The notes: generated by a model not told the origin, from the sequence alone. Numbered from the stretch's first letter, positions 21,694 through 34,580 are shown. The stretch: DNA of 64,000 nt from Cenococcum geophilum 1.58 (GCA_001692895.1 KV748186.1:2099785-2163784); one strand, 5' to 3'. A program made the numbers and translations.

Positions 21694-24111
21694 ATGTCCT
21701 CCACCCAGACTCATCCCCGTCGTCGCGCTTTTAAGGCCACGAGTCCCCAAATGACTCCCCTCAGCACTCATAACATGTCCCTTCGCAAGAGCGGCACATT
21801 CTCTTCCCCTACCAACATCTCATCGGAACTATGTGGCCTTGACAACCGTCACTTCATGCCCAAGCGTTCCCACACCGACAACCTTGAAGAGCTACTCAAT
21901 GACGCCGGCGTACGTCGTGTAGCAAACATACTTGAGCGCTTCGACAAGACGCTGGCCGGTCACTCATCATCGGCCTTGGATGCCAGTATTCTGCATGATC
22001 CCGAAGTGCTCCCTCTCCCAAGCTTCATGCTCCACCACACCACCCTGAACGCCGATCCTATGGACGTAGACACCAAGTCCGTTTCGGTTGAACGTAGCCC
22101 CCACCAGCACGCTTCCGACAGCGGTCTTGGCTCAAGTGTCAGCGGCTCCAAATACGGTATGACTCCATTCACCCTTCACTCATGCAAGCCTCAGTCCACT
22201 GATGTACATAAAGGCGACCATGGTGCCCCTCGCTCAGGCACTCGTGGTTCCATCTCTACCTCCGTTACCAGCACCCATTCTGCCATTACCAGATCCTTCT
22301 CGGCATTGGGTTCCACGGAGGAGAAGCACACACTGGGTGAATATGCGTGCAAGCAAATTCACGACCACATCATCAAACCAATCCTTGCAGAGGATACACT
22401 GAAGGACTTCCACCCTCTCATCCAGGACGTTCCACGAAGGATTGGAGATAAGAACATTTCCAATTTGCGTGATCTTGAGAAGACACTGATATTCTTGGCT
22501 CCGGTGAGTGAAACTGTTTATGATTCTGAAGGTGCAATTGCTCATTGCATTCTTCGCTGCGTAAAGGAGTTCTCGGCAACACCAGCCTCGTACCTCCGCT
22601 TCTGCGAGCGATCGATTCAACTGCTTCACGCAACTGTCGACTGCCTTTCGGAACAAGATCAACGCCTACCGACTGACCGCCCTTACACTAACAACTACTT
22701 TCTTGATCTTGTTGAACAGATTCGGCGGTACGCAGCAATTATGGCCGCTACACGACAAAAAGAAGCCAACGGAGAAGAATTGGACGAGATGGATTATTCA
22801 CCGTACGATCCACTTCCCCAATATCAGTTGCCAAGCTCACATCATTACAGGGGCGAGAAGATAACATTGCGAGGTGGTCTCAGCCATAACGGCCGCCCAG
22901 CCGAACTAGTTCGTGAGAAGGACGGCAAGGTCATTCCCATTGTGGAGGGGAGCCCTTCAGATGAGGCCTATGGCCCATCTTCATCTGCCAAGAGGACCTT
23001 ATCCGAAGAAGATGCTGATGATGATGGTGTCAGACGTTCAATGGCACGACGGAGAAAGTCAGAGAAGCCTGGAGATGTTTTGCACGTGTGCCGCGATTGC
23101 AAGAAAGAGTTCAAGCGGCCTTGTGACCTGACGAAACACGAGAAGACCCACTCTCGTCCATGGAAGTGCACTGAAGAGAAATGCAAGTACTACGACTTGG
23201 GTTGGCCAACCGAGAAAGAACGTGACAGGCATGTCAACGACAAGCACTCCGCTGCTCCACCGCAGTACAAGTGTCTGTATCCTCCTTGCACGTATGCTTC
23301 CAAGCGGGAGTCTAACTGCAAGCAACACATGGAAAAAGCACACGGTTGGGAATATGTTCGGTCCAAGAGCAATGGTCGGAAGAAAGCAACCTCAGGGAGC
23401 GAGCGCAGCCCTGAAACCCCACTTACCCCTTACGTCAACACGCCGGTGTCTGCCCTGGCTACTCCGATGACTCCATTCGCACCGTCTCCTTCCTTGCCGC
23501 AATACCCAGACTTCGAGTTCGGTGGCTATGGCTATACTCCTGCCATGAGCATCGGAGACTTCCAAGAAGACTATCGCAGAGATTCAGTAACCACGGCTGG
23601 TTCAGTAATGACATATTCTTCCAGTCATTCTCCAAATGAACCCACTTCCTTCGAGGATGCCGTAACTCCTGAGGAGCCCATGATCAACCACAATGATGTC
23701 TTTAGCAACAGCCTCAACCCGACCTTCAATGCTACCAATATCCAACAACCGACACCTGCCATGAGTGTTGGTTTTGATGCATTTGATTTCACTCGCCCTT
23801 TCCCAGTTAATACCAATGTTAGCAACGTCGCTGCCGTTCCTCACCTTTCTCCTGGTGCTCAAGCGGATGTCACTCTCTTCTCGCCGCACCTGGGCACAAT
23901 GCAGATTGATGAAGGCTTTGAGGACGGCCTTGGTACATTCGGCCGGCCCACTACTGACTTTACCTTGTATGACTCAAACTCAAACGCGGGAATAATGTCT
24001 GCCACCGGCGTTGATTGGTTTCCGGATTTGACACAATGTGGCGGTCAATTCGAGCCTTTCTACAATGAACAAAACTTTGATGATATGATGGGTGGCTTTG
24101 AGCATCACTAG
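21694..24111 (+). CDS. C2H2 zinc-finger transcription factor
   Basis: Single coding exon of 805 aa from the ATG at 21694. Three zinc-finger units lie at about residues 465-549: a clear C2H2 (VCRDCKKEFKRPCDLTKHEKTH), a second with wider Cys spacing (CTEEKCKYYDLGWPTEKERDRH), and a third (CLYPPCTYASKRESNCKQHMEKAH). The basic stretch MARRRKSEKPG just before them may be a nuclear localisation signal. The N-terminal half has a helical region (HTLGEYACKQIHDHIIKPILAEDTLKD...) not assigned to a named domain; the C-terminal 250 residues are Pro/Thr/Ser-rich with acidic and aromatic patches, as in activation domains. Nuclear DNA binding is inferred from the fingers. I do not recognise a named ortholog. 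A long leader with an intron and possible uORFs suggests post-transcriptional control. Confidence 0.85.
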   Translation: MSSTQTHPRRRAFKATSPQMTPLSTHNMSLRKSGTFSSPTNISSELCGLDNRHFMPKRSHTDNLEELLNDAGVRRVANILERFDKTLAGHSSSALDASILHDPEVLPLPSFMLHHTTLNADPMDVDTKSVSVERSPHQHASDSGLGSSVSGSKYGMTPFTLHSCKPQSTDVHKGDHGAPRSGTRGSISTSVTSTHSAITRSFSALGSTEEKHTLGEYACKQIHDHIIKPILAEDTLKDFHPLIQDVPRRIGDKNISNLRDLEKTLIFLAPVSETVYDSEGAIAHCILRCVKEFSATPASYLRFCERSIQLLHATVDCLSEQDQRLPTDRPYTNNYFLDLVEQIRRYAAIMAATRQKEANGEELDEMDYSPYDPLPQYQLPSSHHYRGEKITLRGGLSHNGRPAELVREKDGKVIPIVEGSPSDEAYGPSSSAKRTLSEEDADDDGVRRSMARRRKSEKPGDVLHVCRDCKKEFKRPCDLTKHEKTHSRPWKCTEEKCKYYDLGWPTEKERDRHVNDKHSAAPPQYKCLYPPCTYASKRESNCKQHMEKAHGWEYVRSKSNGRKKATSGSERSPETPLTPYVNTPVSALATPMTPFAPSPSLPQYPDFEFGGYGYTPAMSIGDFQEDYRRDSVTTAGSVMTYSSSHSPNEPTSFEDAVTPEEPMINHNDVFSNSLNPTFNATNIQQPTPAMSVGFDAFDFTRPFPVNTNVSNVAAVPHLSPGAQADVTLFSPHLGTMQIDEGFEDGLGTFGRPTTDFTLYDSNSNAGIMSATGVDWFPDLTQCGGQFEPFYNEQNFDDMMGGFEHH

Positions 24112-25143
24112 TAAAGTTGCTACTGGCATGTTTTCATCTATACGCGCCGCGACATACACGCGTTCCTGATTTTGTTGTTCGTTGTCTTTTTATTTCTTTC
24201 CTCCACCCTATACGTTGTGTTGAGGATTTACAAATATTTGCATCTTGTTTAGCATTTAGCGTTTTATTGTGCCATTATGTGATGGCTCAGATGACGCAGT
24301 AATGGGACACTTTGATGGATGGATTATGGGTATGATGATTGAGACTATGGGTCTGATTGATTAGGATATGAAAGCCTTTTGGACGTTTTTGACATTGGTC
24401 GGGAGCGGCACGCATTCATCAGAAAACCCAAAAACATGTTTTCCTCCATGTTTTTTTGCGTTTGGCGCTGGTACTCCAACCCATCTCTTTTCTATCCTAG
24501 GGGAGGCTAGTTGAGGATGAAGAAGAATGTAAACTAGAATATCACCCTTCGAGAGCCTGGGCAATAAAACGTCACTCAAATCTTCAATATACACTTCTTT
24601 CGCAATGTGAACTTAGGTGGAAGGCCCTCGTTCGTGCCATTATAATCTTTTTGATCAATACTTGCTATTGATATTCTAGGATCCCCGTTGTGGTCAGTCC
24701 AGCAATTATCTGGGCGTCCGCGGCTTGACTCCCCAATCACATGAACTGACTCTCGTTGCCTCCTCTGCTTCGCCCGATTAAGGCTATCTGCACCCGCAAG
24801 GACCGAGTTGCGGCCAATGAATTGCTCAATCAATAGATGATCTTGACAACATTTCCATGGTCGAGTTCCACCTAGGCCTGCGTTTGAGTGGATGAAATTG
24901 TCTACAATGACATCCATCCCTGCAGCCCCCCGTAGTCAATGAGTAGAGTTTGTCTAAACAAAGTATGCCGTTCTTGGCTTTGCATTACCATCCAATTGCA
25001 CACTCAAGTGTTTCAATTATTGCTTTGCAAGGAAAAGGTCTTTGTAAAAGACGCATCAAAGTATACAAGGAGTGCGATCTTGAGCGTGCACATCTAACTA
25101 TATGCTCATCAATATACTTTTTCAATTCATCCCCAGCACCATC
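24112..25143. other. Intergenic region
   Basis: About 1 kb after the transcription-factor gene. One ATG-initiated minus frame (24576-24917, 113 aa) has no recognisable domain and no splice support, so it is not called. The left part is T-rich, as expected of a 3' UTR; the right part is the promoter of the small gene at 25144. Confidence 0.4.
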
Positions 25144-25588
25144 ATGAGCGACGCCGACCTCCGCCGTCAGAAGACACGTAGTATATCCTTCTCTCTCGCT
25201 CGCAGCATTTCACTGCACCCCACGCGCTCCGGCCCTCAAGACCAAAGCCCAGTCGACAAAACGGCTGACTCAACCCAGCAAACCGAACTCCAAATCAGCC
25301 AGCCGCGTTGGTCGCTGGTCTCGTCGCCTCACCCTTGGCTCCGTGAGTACAGAAATAGCTGCTCAACTGCATGGCTGCCCTCGCGAAATCGAGGGTGCTT
25401 CGTCGTCTCCGAGCACCGCATCGCCGTCAACCCCACCTTGGCCTGCGCGCGAGGATGTCGAGAGAGAAGGTGGCTTCCTGATGATATTTCCGGACGAGAG
25501 TTTCTTCAACTCCAGAGATGAATATGAGGAGTACCGCGGTCAGCATGTGGAGTATAGGGAGTTGGGGCGAGGGGAGTGTGCTGGATGA
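25144..25588 (+). CDS. Small unknown fungal protein (107 aa)
   Basis: Model: exons 25144-25177 and 25299-25588 with a 121-nt intron (GTAGTA donor, CTGAC branch-like string, ATCAG acceptor). The splice changes frame and gives MSDADLRRQKTPSRVGRW followed by SRRLTLGSVSTEIAAQLHGCPREIEG, then a Pro/Ser linker and an acidic end (FLMIFPDESFFNSRDEYEEY). Without splicing, the first frame runs to 25521 with a less protein-like tail. It has no transmembrane segment or signal peptide, and I do not recognise a domain; the compact basic-then-acidic layout suggests a soluble regulatory or binding protein, but that is only a guess. It is the last gene before the repeat block. Confidence 0.5.
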
Positions 25589-26719
25589 AGTTTAGGGCGG
25601 GGCCTGGAGGAGGCAGGGGAATAGTTTTGTGGAAGGTTTGAAGTTAGTGGGCAGTTGGGTAGGGAGGGTGGTTTTGGGGAAGAGCAAGGGTCAATAAAAG
25701 TGGAGAGCATTGGAAGACAGTTTTTTGGTGATGTCTTGGTGACTTTTACTGACATCCGGCAGTACGGCTTTGGAAGCGTTTTTGAATTTTGTTACAAAGG
25801 TTATCAAGTGCTTTAACAAGAATGAAGCGTATAAGATGTATCCATTTGGTGTTTGATAGAATAAGCACTTTAGACAAGTTTTTGGAGGCCTCCAAAGAAA
25901 ATGTTAGCAAAAATTGAACATTCCGTGGGGCCCGACACAGAATGGTGGAGACAGAACACGGGCTTTACAAATACCTCCTGATACCGCGTCTAGTTAACAA
26001 ACTCGACTCAGAATACTGTTCGTATGGTTGGGTGATGGCGAAAGCCTCGCCGCCAACCAGTAGATGCAGTACGATTTCGGTTTACCAATAAAATGTATGA
26101 TAGCCAGCTGCATGACCATAACATGTGGAGTCTCCTCAACCCCAAAAATGGTTCATAGAGAACAAGGCGGTGGCTCAAGCTTTTCCCCAAGCGAGGCCAA
26201 GTATGTCGTGCTTGGTTATTCTCCGGGCGCTAGGCCTTTATTAGCATCTTTCCCAAAGTCAACATCTACACGACTTACCTAATTGCAGAAACGAAAAGTT
26301 GAAACGTTCTGGGGCCGCTCATCACCGTTCTACACACTCGCACTTTTTCCCTCTGCTCAGCCTCTTAGGCATCAGCAGTATGCAACCCCTACATGCCACA
26401 AGGACGGGGCAAAAGAAAACGCCGACACATTCAGCTTGCCTTAGCACCTGCAACATGGCGCATTTCATGTTCAGCCACTAAGCGGCCAGAACACGGTCAA
26501 AAATGCTTTTGAGAATTGCATCCGCTTGAAGCAAATTCCCCGAGAGGCAAAGAACTAAAAGCCTTCTGCACACTAACCACAAGGTGCACGAAGGGGCTGT
26601 GCAGTCCGCATGATCAAAAGGAGCGGTGGGCTTTTATGATGGCTTTTTGATACGCTTCTGAGAGGGCGCAACGGCTGAATTTTTGGCCGCTCGAATTGTG
26701 AACTTCTCTTGGGCCCTGC
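25589..26719. other. Gene-block edge before the transposon nest
   Basis: About 1.1 kb of fairly normal composition. Short open frames (26064-26282, 26299-26481) show no known domain. Composition changes sharply to TpA-rich after about 26760, inside the first transposon. Confidence 0.4.
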
Positions 26720-28118
26720 CTCTCAAAGGTAGCGAATTCTCCGGATATAAGCAAATACTTGGCGTATCTTAACACCACCTATTTTACAGCCAAATAAGAT
26801 ATTTTAATTATTTATTTACATCTAATATTTTATTGCACGGCCTTCTGTACGCTCTATACACTTATATAGCCTTACTAGATAGCTATTAATTGTTTTATTA
26901 ATTTTCTTAGGCTTTAATTTACGCCACACCTAATAAAACCTTTTAACGCCAGCCTACCCAGTTATAACTCTTCTTTAATAGAACTTCTCCCTTAATAGCT
27001 TTACCTAAGTCTCCATTATAGAGAAATCTGGCGAGGTTAGAGGCCCTTTAATATAATCCATGCCGTGTTTATCTATCTAATTAAGCACCTTTTTAGAGAC
27101 GTAAGTAGAGTCTCAGTCCTACTATAGGATAAGCTCTCTTCTTAGGATCTCCTTCTATAACTTAAGAAGAATCTTAAAGATATACATCTTTAAGTTTATC
27201 TTGCCATTAAAGTTGCCTATATTATACTTAATTGCCTATATAAAATCATAGCCTAGGACGCAGAAGATGTGGAACTTTTGCTATTTCTCTGGGTCTGGGT
27301 ACGTATCCTTATTATACTAAATATTTAAGGGCTTCTACCTCTCCTCCTTACCAGGCCTCCTTTTTACTTTATGTATATATTTAGGACCAGTAGCCTAATA
27401 GATCTTATCGCACCAGATTACCTTCCTCCAGTATACGCCGTAAGGGTAGAGTTCTAACTAAATAACGCACTACTATACTTACTCCTCCCTTATACGCGGC
27501 GGATAATCTTCTTTAATAGCAGCTGTGTAAGTCTTAATGCCAGAAACCTCTATAACGCGCTACTAAATTATCTACCGTACGAGGTTCTCCTTGCCCTCTA
27601 AAGTGTCTACACTAGCTTTAAAAGCAAGCTCTAGCTATAGGTCTCCTTTCTCCTTAAATGGGCACTAATTAATATACGTTACGATTACGTTGGCGTCTAA
27701 GTTTATAAGTTAATAAGGTGCTCCGCGAAGGTCCGGTTTATCTAAGTGCTAAAGATAATAAGCGCGCTTACTTCTAAAGACGTCGGAGGCAGTAGATCTA
27801 GGGATATTAAAGTGCTCCTTTAGTTTATTAAGAGAACAAGGTATAGCCTCCTACTGGCAGAAGTATAGGACTGCAAAGACAGCAGAGCGCTGTGGGGTCT
27901 TAAGCTGCGCGTGGCCATCTCTATCCTCTGCGACGACAGGTAGTGGAGTAAAAAAGCGCGTGCGCTTCCTTTTTTGAGGATTGGGCATCGAAAATATTAA
28001 GAAAGGATCAGGTTTGGGTAAAAATTAGGTGTATATTAATCTATCTTTGCGTTATATTGATGAGCTGTGTTGGCTGCCAAGCAATTGCTTACATCCGGAG
28101 AATTCGCTACCTTGAGAG
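26720..28118 (-). mobile_element. RIP-degraded Tc1/mariner-like DNA transposon
   Basis: Terminal inverted repeats of about 35 bp start CTCTCAAAGGTAGCG at 26720 and end CGCTACCTTGAGAG at 28118, differing by one indel and one transition. CCTGC flanks both ends (26715-26719 and 28119-28123) and may be the target duplication, which is odd for a Tc1 element. A transposase reading frame runs on the minus strand from the ATG at 27988 (MPNPQKRKRTRFFTPLP); it is broken by TAA/TAG where CAA/CAG/TGG would be expected. The HTH-like N-terminus and a late DSxH...SPDFSIMET stretch match the DDE fold of the Tc1/mariner/pogo group. It is non-functional as it stands. Confidence 0.75.
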
Positions 28119-28125
28119 CCTGCTA

Positions 28126-28180
28126 CTGAGACTCCCCACCTGACGCACGGCCCCCACCTGACGCACGATTTTTCTACCCT
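28126..28180 (+). repeat. Left TIR of the outer nested element
   Basis: Holds two copies of CCCCACCTGACGCACG in tandem; the CpG and CpA positions are largely unmutated here. It pairs with 43813-43868, where two or three C-to-T type differences are visible. Confidence 0.8.
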
Positions 28181-28929
28181 ATTATCCCTCTATAACATAA
28201 CAACCCTATAAGCTATTAGGCTAAAATTTTAATATACTATAGATATAATATATAAGAAGCTTCTTATATATTTCTTAATAGAAAATATTAATATATAGCA
28301 CAATTTTTATATATAAAAACTTTAGGCAGTTATAATAAAAATTAAAATAACTATTTAGAATTTGATTTTTTAAGTTTTATAACCTCTAATAGTTATATAT
28401 ACTTAAAACTATTTAATATATACTTATTATAGGTAAATTAATTATAGTTTTTTTTAAAAAAAAATTTAAAAGATTTTATAACTATTAATAACTAAAAAAT
28501 ATTATATTATATTATAAATTACTAATATATATAAGATAGAGATGCTTTTTTAAGTCAAAAAGTGGAATATTAAAAACACTCTTATCTATTAAGCTTAATA
28601 ATATATATAAATAGTATATAATAATATATTTAGCCTTATATATATAAATATATACTATAGATAGTATTTTGTTATCTAATATAAGCTTTTATAAAAAATA
28701 ATTTATAAAAAATAATTAAGAAATACTTAAAATATTATTATATAATAAAAAACTCTATAATATAGCTATAAATTTTTATTATTATATATATAGTATTATA
28801 TGAGTATTAGTAACTATAAATAATAATATTTTAGTTTATTTACATAATAGTAATATATTAGTTTACTAATCTCTTACTTTTAGAATTGTTTTTAAATTTC
28901 TAATATATTATATGTATACTAAATAAAAT

Positions 28930-29150
28930 TTTCAGCTAGGTAGGTATTATAAATGATATAAGCTAGCTAGTAGGTAGAGACACAGAATTATATAAGTAAT
29001 TTGTTTTATTTAAGGTGGCTCTAAGAGCCCTAATATATATAAGAGAATTGACCCCCTATAGGGGTCCCTAGAGAGTGATAATACACGTTAAAACTGACGT
29101 TAAATAGCACCCGTCGCACCTCTATAGTAGGGCTACCTCCGTGGCCAACA
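28930..29150 (-). repeat. 3' LTR of the Copia element
   Basis: 221 bp; on the minus strand it starts TGTTGGCCACGG. It matches the LTR at 34119-34339 over its full length; the visible differences are mostly transitions (for example GCCAACA against ACTAACA), consistent with RIP after insertion. Confidence 0.85.
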
Positions 29151-32100
29151 CACCCCCTTAAATCTGGCATAGTATGTTAGCTAAATTACCGGATTAGGTA
29201 GTTGGGAGAGACGTACTAGTAGTAAGTTTTGCTGAGCGTTAATTAACCAGATATCTAATATTGCGGAGCCTTACCACATTAACGAATTTTTAATGATTTT
29301 GCTTTAATAGAGCTTTAGTTAGTCTATTTATAGCTATCTTACTTATTAGTACCCATTATATAATAAAGCTTCCGTTTTAGACTTCTTGGCGAAGCTAGAA
29401 TTAATAGATATCTATATATTAGAGTTTTGTAGATACTGTAGAGGTCTCTTTTATTACAATCTGTACTAACTACTAATTGTTATAATTAATAATAATATCC
29501 TATTTAGGATTAAATCTAATGGCTTTAAAAATCCGAACTATATGCTCAACCTTTTTACTAACGTGTAAGAGAGCTAGGAGTTCTACCTCTATAGTAAACT
29601 TAGTAACTACCTTTTATCTAGTTGCCTGCTATGCTATAGGCCCATTAAATAAGCTTATTAAGAAGCTCTATAAGCTCTAACGTGTTAGAGCATTATTAAT
29701 AAAGCTAGTATTAAAAGTAGCTTTTAGAACCTGGTTTAATCTTATATAGCATAATAATAAAGAACTTAAGAGCGAGGTATCTGGTATTGTAGAGATAGGT
29801 AAGTAATTTATTAATCTCTGTAAGATAAGCTAGCGACGGATTTTATAAGAATTTAGCTAGCCTATTAACTAAAAAAGCAACGTCTGGTTATATAGTAGAT
29901 GCTAGATATATTGCAGAACCTATATAACGTTAATATCCTTTCGTCTGATTTAGAGTAGCTTCTCCCTTATACGGCGTTAATTTCTAGCCCGATAGTAGTG
30001 TAGCTAATAGCTTTAGATATTCTAGATAGTATATTAAGACTAGCTTTTTAAGATATTAATCTAAACAGAGCTAGAGCTTTCCCTTTTATTAATCTTATAT
30101 AATACGAGTATTTAGGAATAATATAAATTAAGGTATTTAGCGGATCTTAAATTAATCTTATAGCTACTTTAGGATATCCTCTATCTACTATTAACAGCTC
30201 AGGTGTCCTATAATTAGGATATTGTTAACGTAGAAGAATATAAAAATAGGTTTGGTAGGGTGTATATAGAGATATAGCTTTTCTGGTATAGCTTTTAAAC
30301 TTATACTTTGTAGAGTAGCAAACATTTCTAAAAACTATAATTTTGGAGATTTCTGTAGTCTGTATATTGCCTTTCTTAAATAGAGAGAATCTAGGTGGTA
30401 GGTCTATACCCTTAGGGGGAATAAGGTAGACCTTATTATTAACTAAGGCATTAATAAAGGCGTTAACGACGTCAATCTGTATAATATCTAGGTTAAAGCT
30501 AGCAATAAGAGCGTAAAGTAGATAAAAGGTTTAATAGGCTGCTATTATAGCTTTAACCTCCTCTTATAAGACTGCCTAAAGGTCTCTATAGACGACTAGA
30601 TGAGCCTTAAATCTTATAATAAAGCTATCTAAATCTTCCTTATACGTAAAGACCTATATAGTAGGAAGTCGATAGACCTTTTTAATTAGTCGTACCTTGT
30701 CCTAGGTCTGCTTTCTAGTTAAGGCCTTTATCTTAGTATAAGTAGCTGCTCTAAACTCTATAGCGTACTTATAATTAAGCATCTCTTTCTATAACCCTAG
30801 TGGTGGTAAAAAGTCATTTCAATGTCCGTATATCTTTGTAGCAGTAGTATAGAAAGCGTAAGCCAATAGTATTGTATCTGGATTAATAATATTACCATTA
30901 TTAATTTAAACCGTAAAGGCTCGTTGTTATAGATCCTAATTTAGCATATCTTTCTTCTTTACTATAAACCGCTTTTTACGGCTAAAATATCTTTTACCCC
31001 CTAATAATAAGCCTGCTGTCGTCTAAGGTTTGGAATAAGGTGTAGGATCTATAAATAGTAGTTTAGTAACTTTAGAAGATAACTAAGTAGTAGATAGTAT
31101 CTATAGCGTAGATGCCGTAGTAAATAGTAATTACTAAGGCGCTAAAGACGCTAATAGTATAGACGGTTCTGGAGTTAGCTTTAGGGTAGGTAGCTAATAA
31201 AGTTCTTTTATTAAGATCTAAATGCTTTTTAACGTAGGAGTAACGTTAATATTTGCTAAATGCGGTAGTCTTATATCTAGTTCTTTGTTAAAGTTCTCTA
31301 TCTAGTCCTTACTACTATCTTAAAGATTATCTAGTAGGTCCTAAACTTGTTAAAAACAATCTTTTTAAGCCTATAAGACAATAAGGTGTTCTGGTATAAT
31401 AGGAGATTAATATCTCCCTAACTTATTAATTTATATATTACAAGATCGGATAATACGGTTAGTAGTTAGTATCTATATTCTATAGATATTTAACGCTTCT
31501 ATACTAACAAGATAACCTACCTAGGCTTATAGCTTAAACTTTATCTTCCTAGGAATACCGTGTTTAATAAGTACGTAGGTTAAAGATCCAGCTATATAAA
31601 GTCCTGCTAGCTATATCTTCCGTTTATAAAGCATCTTAAATAGGGTCTTTTAGTTAATAGACTTAATAGGAGTTTAATTAAGTAGGAATACTGCTAGAAG
31701 CATAAACTCGGGCCATAAATCCACGGGTAACTTTGCTTTAATAACAGCAGTCCTTACTTATTTAGAAATAGCTCTCCCTAACCTCTTTATAGGTCCATTT
31801 TAAGCTAGGGTATATAGCGTTGATTGCTTAATAACACCTCTATTAAGTTAAATAAGGTTTTTTACCCTAGCCCCTATACCTTACTCCTTATCTATATACC
31901 AAATATAGATACCTTAAGCATTAAATTTCTTTGTAAATGCTATTATTAATTTAAATAGTAGGAGCAGTATCTCTTACTTATAGTTCTTAATAGGAAAAGT
32001 ATAATAGTACTTTATATAATTATACCAAAAGTAAGCTATATATATATCTCCATTAAACCCGTCTTCCTTTATAATAACATTAAAGTAAATACGTTTAAAA

Positions 32101-34118
32101 GAGTAGGTTCCCTTTATAGATATTCTATAAGATATCTGCTGTATTACCTTTTTAAGAATATATGGTTTATAAAGTAGTATACTATATAGAGTTCTTCCTT
32201 TATTCGTCTTAACTACTTTAACCCCATTTACCGCAGTTAGTAAATAATCTACTAACTCTATATTATAGTGTAGTAAGCGTTAATACTATACTTTATTATA
32301 TGCTAAGGTCTTAAAGAATCTAGTAGATATAGTATAGGTAATAGGAGTAGGTAGTAAGCAGGCGATATTATTAATAAGGTAGAGACCTCTATATTCTATA
32401 AGGTTACTAAATAGGCTTCCGTTATCTTTATAGCGCAGATAGTTTATAGCTTAGTTAATAATTACTCTAACCCTATAGAGCTTTACTACGGATATTAGAT
32501 TAGTATAAAAATAGGGAGTGTATACTACGTTCCTTAATATTAGATACTAAGTTAGGCGTTATTTTCCTACCTTAATTACTAAGTTAATATTATTGTATCC
32601 ATAAATTTCTGCCCCAGAATCTCTAGCTATTGCTATAGATATACTTAGCTTAAAGTTACGGAAGTATCTAATATCGTTATAAAAGTGGGTGTCTGCTGTA
32701 GTATTATACCCCTAGGTATTAATTAAAAACAGATTTAGATAATCCTTAATAATATTAATAATAAAAAGGATATTATTATAGCAGCCGCTATAGCTTGGGG
32801 CCTGTCTAGATCCTTAATCTTTTTAGTAGTAGACGAAGCTAACATAGACGTCCTTAACTTAGGGCCTTCCCTCTTAATCTGCTTAACCCTTTTATTATAA
32901 TACTGCTTGTTTATTAGGACCTTAAGCCATTCCTAATACCTCCTTAAATACTCGTTATTCGGTATAAAGTTTAGACCTTAAAGAGACTAAAATAGTTACT
33001 TATAATTCTTTAGCTTATAGGGTAAACCATAAGTAAAGCACTTTACCTTAGGTGGTTAAGAAGGTACTAGAATAATAGACGTTATAGAATCTATAGATGG
33101 CTGCCCTAAAAGTATAGTATAGGCGTTATATTCTATATTTAGATACTTATAGAGGAGGTTAAATTCCTTAATTATCGTCGCCATTTTAAGCTTCTTTAAC
33201 CTCTTTACTACCTTTTAAATAAAGGCATAATATAGAGCTGGATAGATCTCCTTATAGTCCTAGACAAAGGCTTATATAACACTGCCTTCTATTACCTCTA
33301 TTAACCCTTTCTTTAGCTCTTCGCCGTTTTATATAATAGTAATATAAAGCTAAAGCTAAGATTCTAGAGTCTAACATTTAGGCCCTTATTTCCGTTTCTT
33401 AAGATCGTCTAATACCATTTACTATAATGTAGCTTAAGATGGCTTTGCTACCTTTTTTAGCTGCCTTAAAATCGAATATAGTGTAGTAAGGTTTTTAAGA
33501 TATCCTGAGAAGTTAGTGCCTATAGTAGTATATAACAGTGCTATAAAGGTATAGAGCTTCTCTTCCCGCTTTATATAGTCTTATTATTAGAGCTTATAGA
33601 GCTTAAAGAGCATTCTTTATATCTCTAAAGACTGCTAAGTTTATTATCCTTGTTAACTTAATATCCCGGTATAGCTATTCCAGTAGATAATAGAGTTGCT
33701 GCTAGAGCTACTGTAGGTGCTATAGGAGCTGCTACTAGTGCTATAGGAGCTACTAAAGCTATTGCGGGTGTTGTAGGAGCTGCTGCTATTAAGGGTATGT
33801 TTAGCTTAGTGTTTTCCTTAATTTCGTCTTCCGTCTTATCTGGGTCGATATAGTCTTAGATCTTCGTAAAACTTACTTCTTAGCAGATAAATTAAAACCA
33901 TAAAGGCCAGTCCTTTTAGGTCAGCAAAAGAGGATTAGTAGAGTCCGTTGTTGTAGGTGCTATAGTGGCTTTTATTATTTTCTTAAGGTTGCGTAAAGAG
34001 ACGCGCTTACGTGTAAAGCACGCGATATTTTATAACAAACTATGCTTAAAGAGGCTTAGTGGTATTCGTCTAGCTACTAAGATCTCCCTAGTGCTTAGAA
34101 GGTTACTAGGCTTATAAC

Positions 34119-34339
34119 TTTTAGCTAGGTAGGTATTACAAATAATATAAGCTAGCTAGTAGGTAGAGATATAGAATTATATAAGTAATCTGTTTTATTT
34201 AAGGTGGCTTTAAGAGCCCTAATATATATAAGAGAATTGACCCCCTATAGGGGTCCCTAGAGAGTAATAATACACATTAAAACTGATGTCGAATAGCACC
34301 CGTCGCACCTCTATAGTAGGGCTACCTCTATAACTAACA
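34119..34339 (-). repeat. 5' LTR of the Copia element
   Basis: 221 bp partner of the 28930-29150 repeat. On the minus strand it is followed by a tRNA-primer-binding-site-like stretch (TTATAAGCCTAGTAACC) near 34118-34100. Confidence 0.85.
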
Positions 34340-34580
34340 AAAATTAAAGCTTTTTACACTTAAATTTTAATAATATATATTTTATACAGCTATATTAAAA
34401 TATAAGAATTTTTTAAAACTTTAAAATTTAGTATTTCTTTAAGCTAATTACTTTATTATAATAGCATTTTAGATTAAAAAAAACCTTTTATTATATTTTA
34501 TAAGCTTTTATAAGCCTTTATATATTAATATTATAAAATTATATATAGTAATACTTTAGTTATATTTAAAAGTTTCAAAA

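Larger units (their letters stand above)
28930..34339 (-). mobile_element. Complete Ty1/Copia LTR retrotransposon, RIP-degraded
   Basis: Two 221-bp LTRs (28930-29150 and 34119-34339) bound a 5.41 kb element with a perfect 5-bp target duplication AAAAT (28925-28929 and 34340-34344). The minus strand is coding: an AAGGGGGTG polypurine tract abuts the left LTR, and minus-strand translation near 30400-30800 gives Copia reverse-transcriptase motifs (VFTYKEDLDSF, IIRFKAHLVV, ASFNLDIIQIDVVNAF). The order gag-protease-integrase-RT-RNase H is therefore right to left. Every frame is cut by many TAA/TAG, so no protein can be made. It is inserted in the outer TIR element. Confidence 0.85.

Noticed and set aside
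24576..24917. 113-codon minus-strand frame with a true ATG
   Set aside because: No recognised family, no supporting introns, and it lies in the probable 3' flank of the transcription-factor gene.
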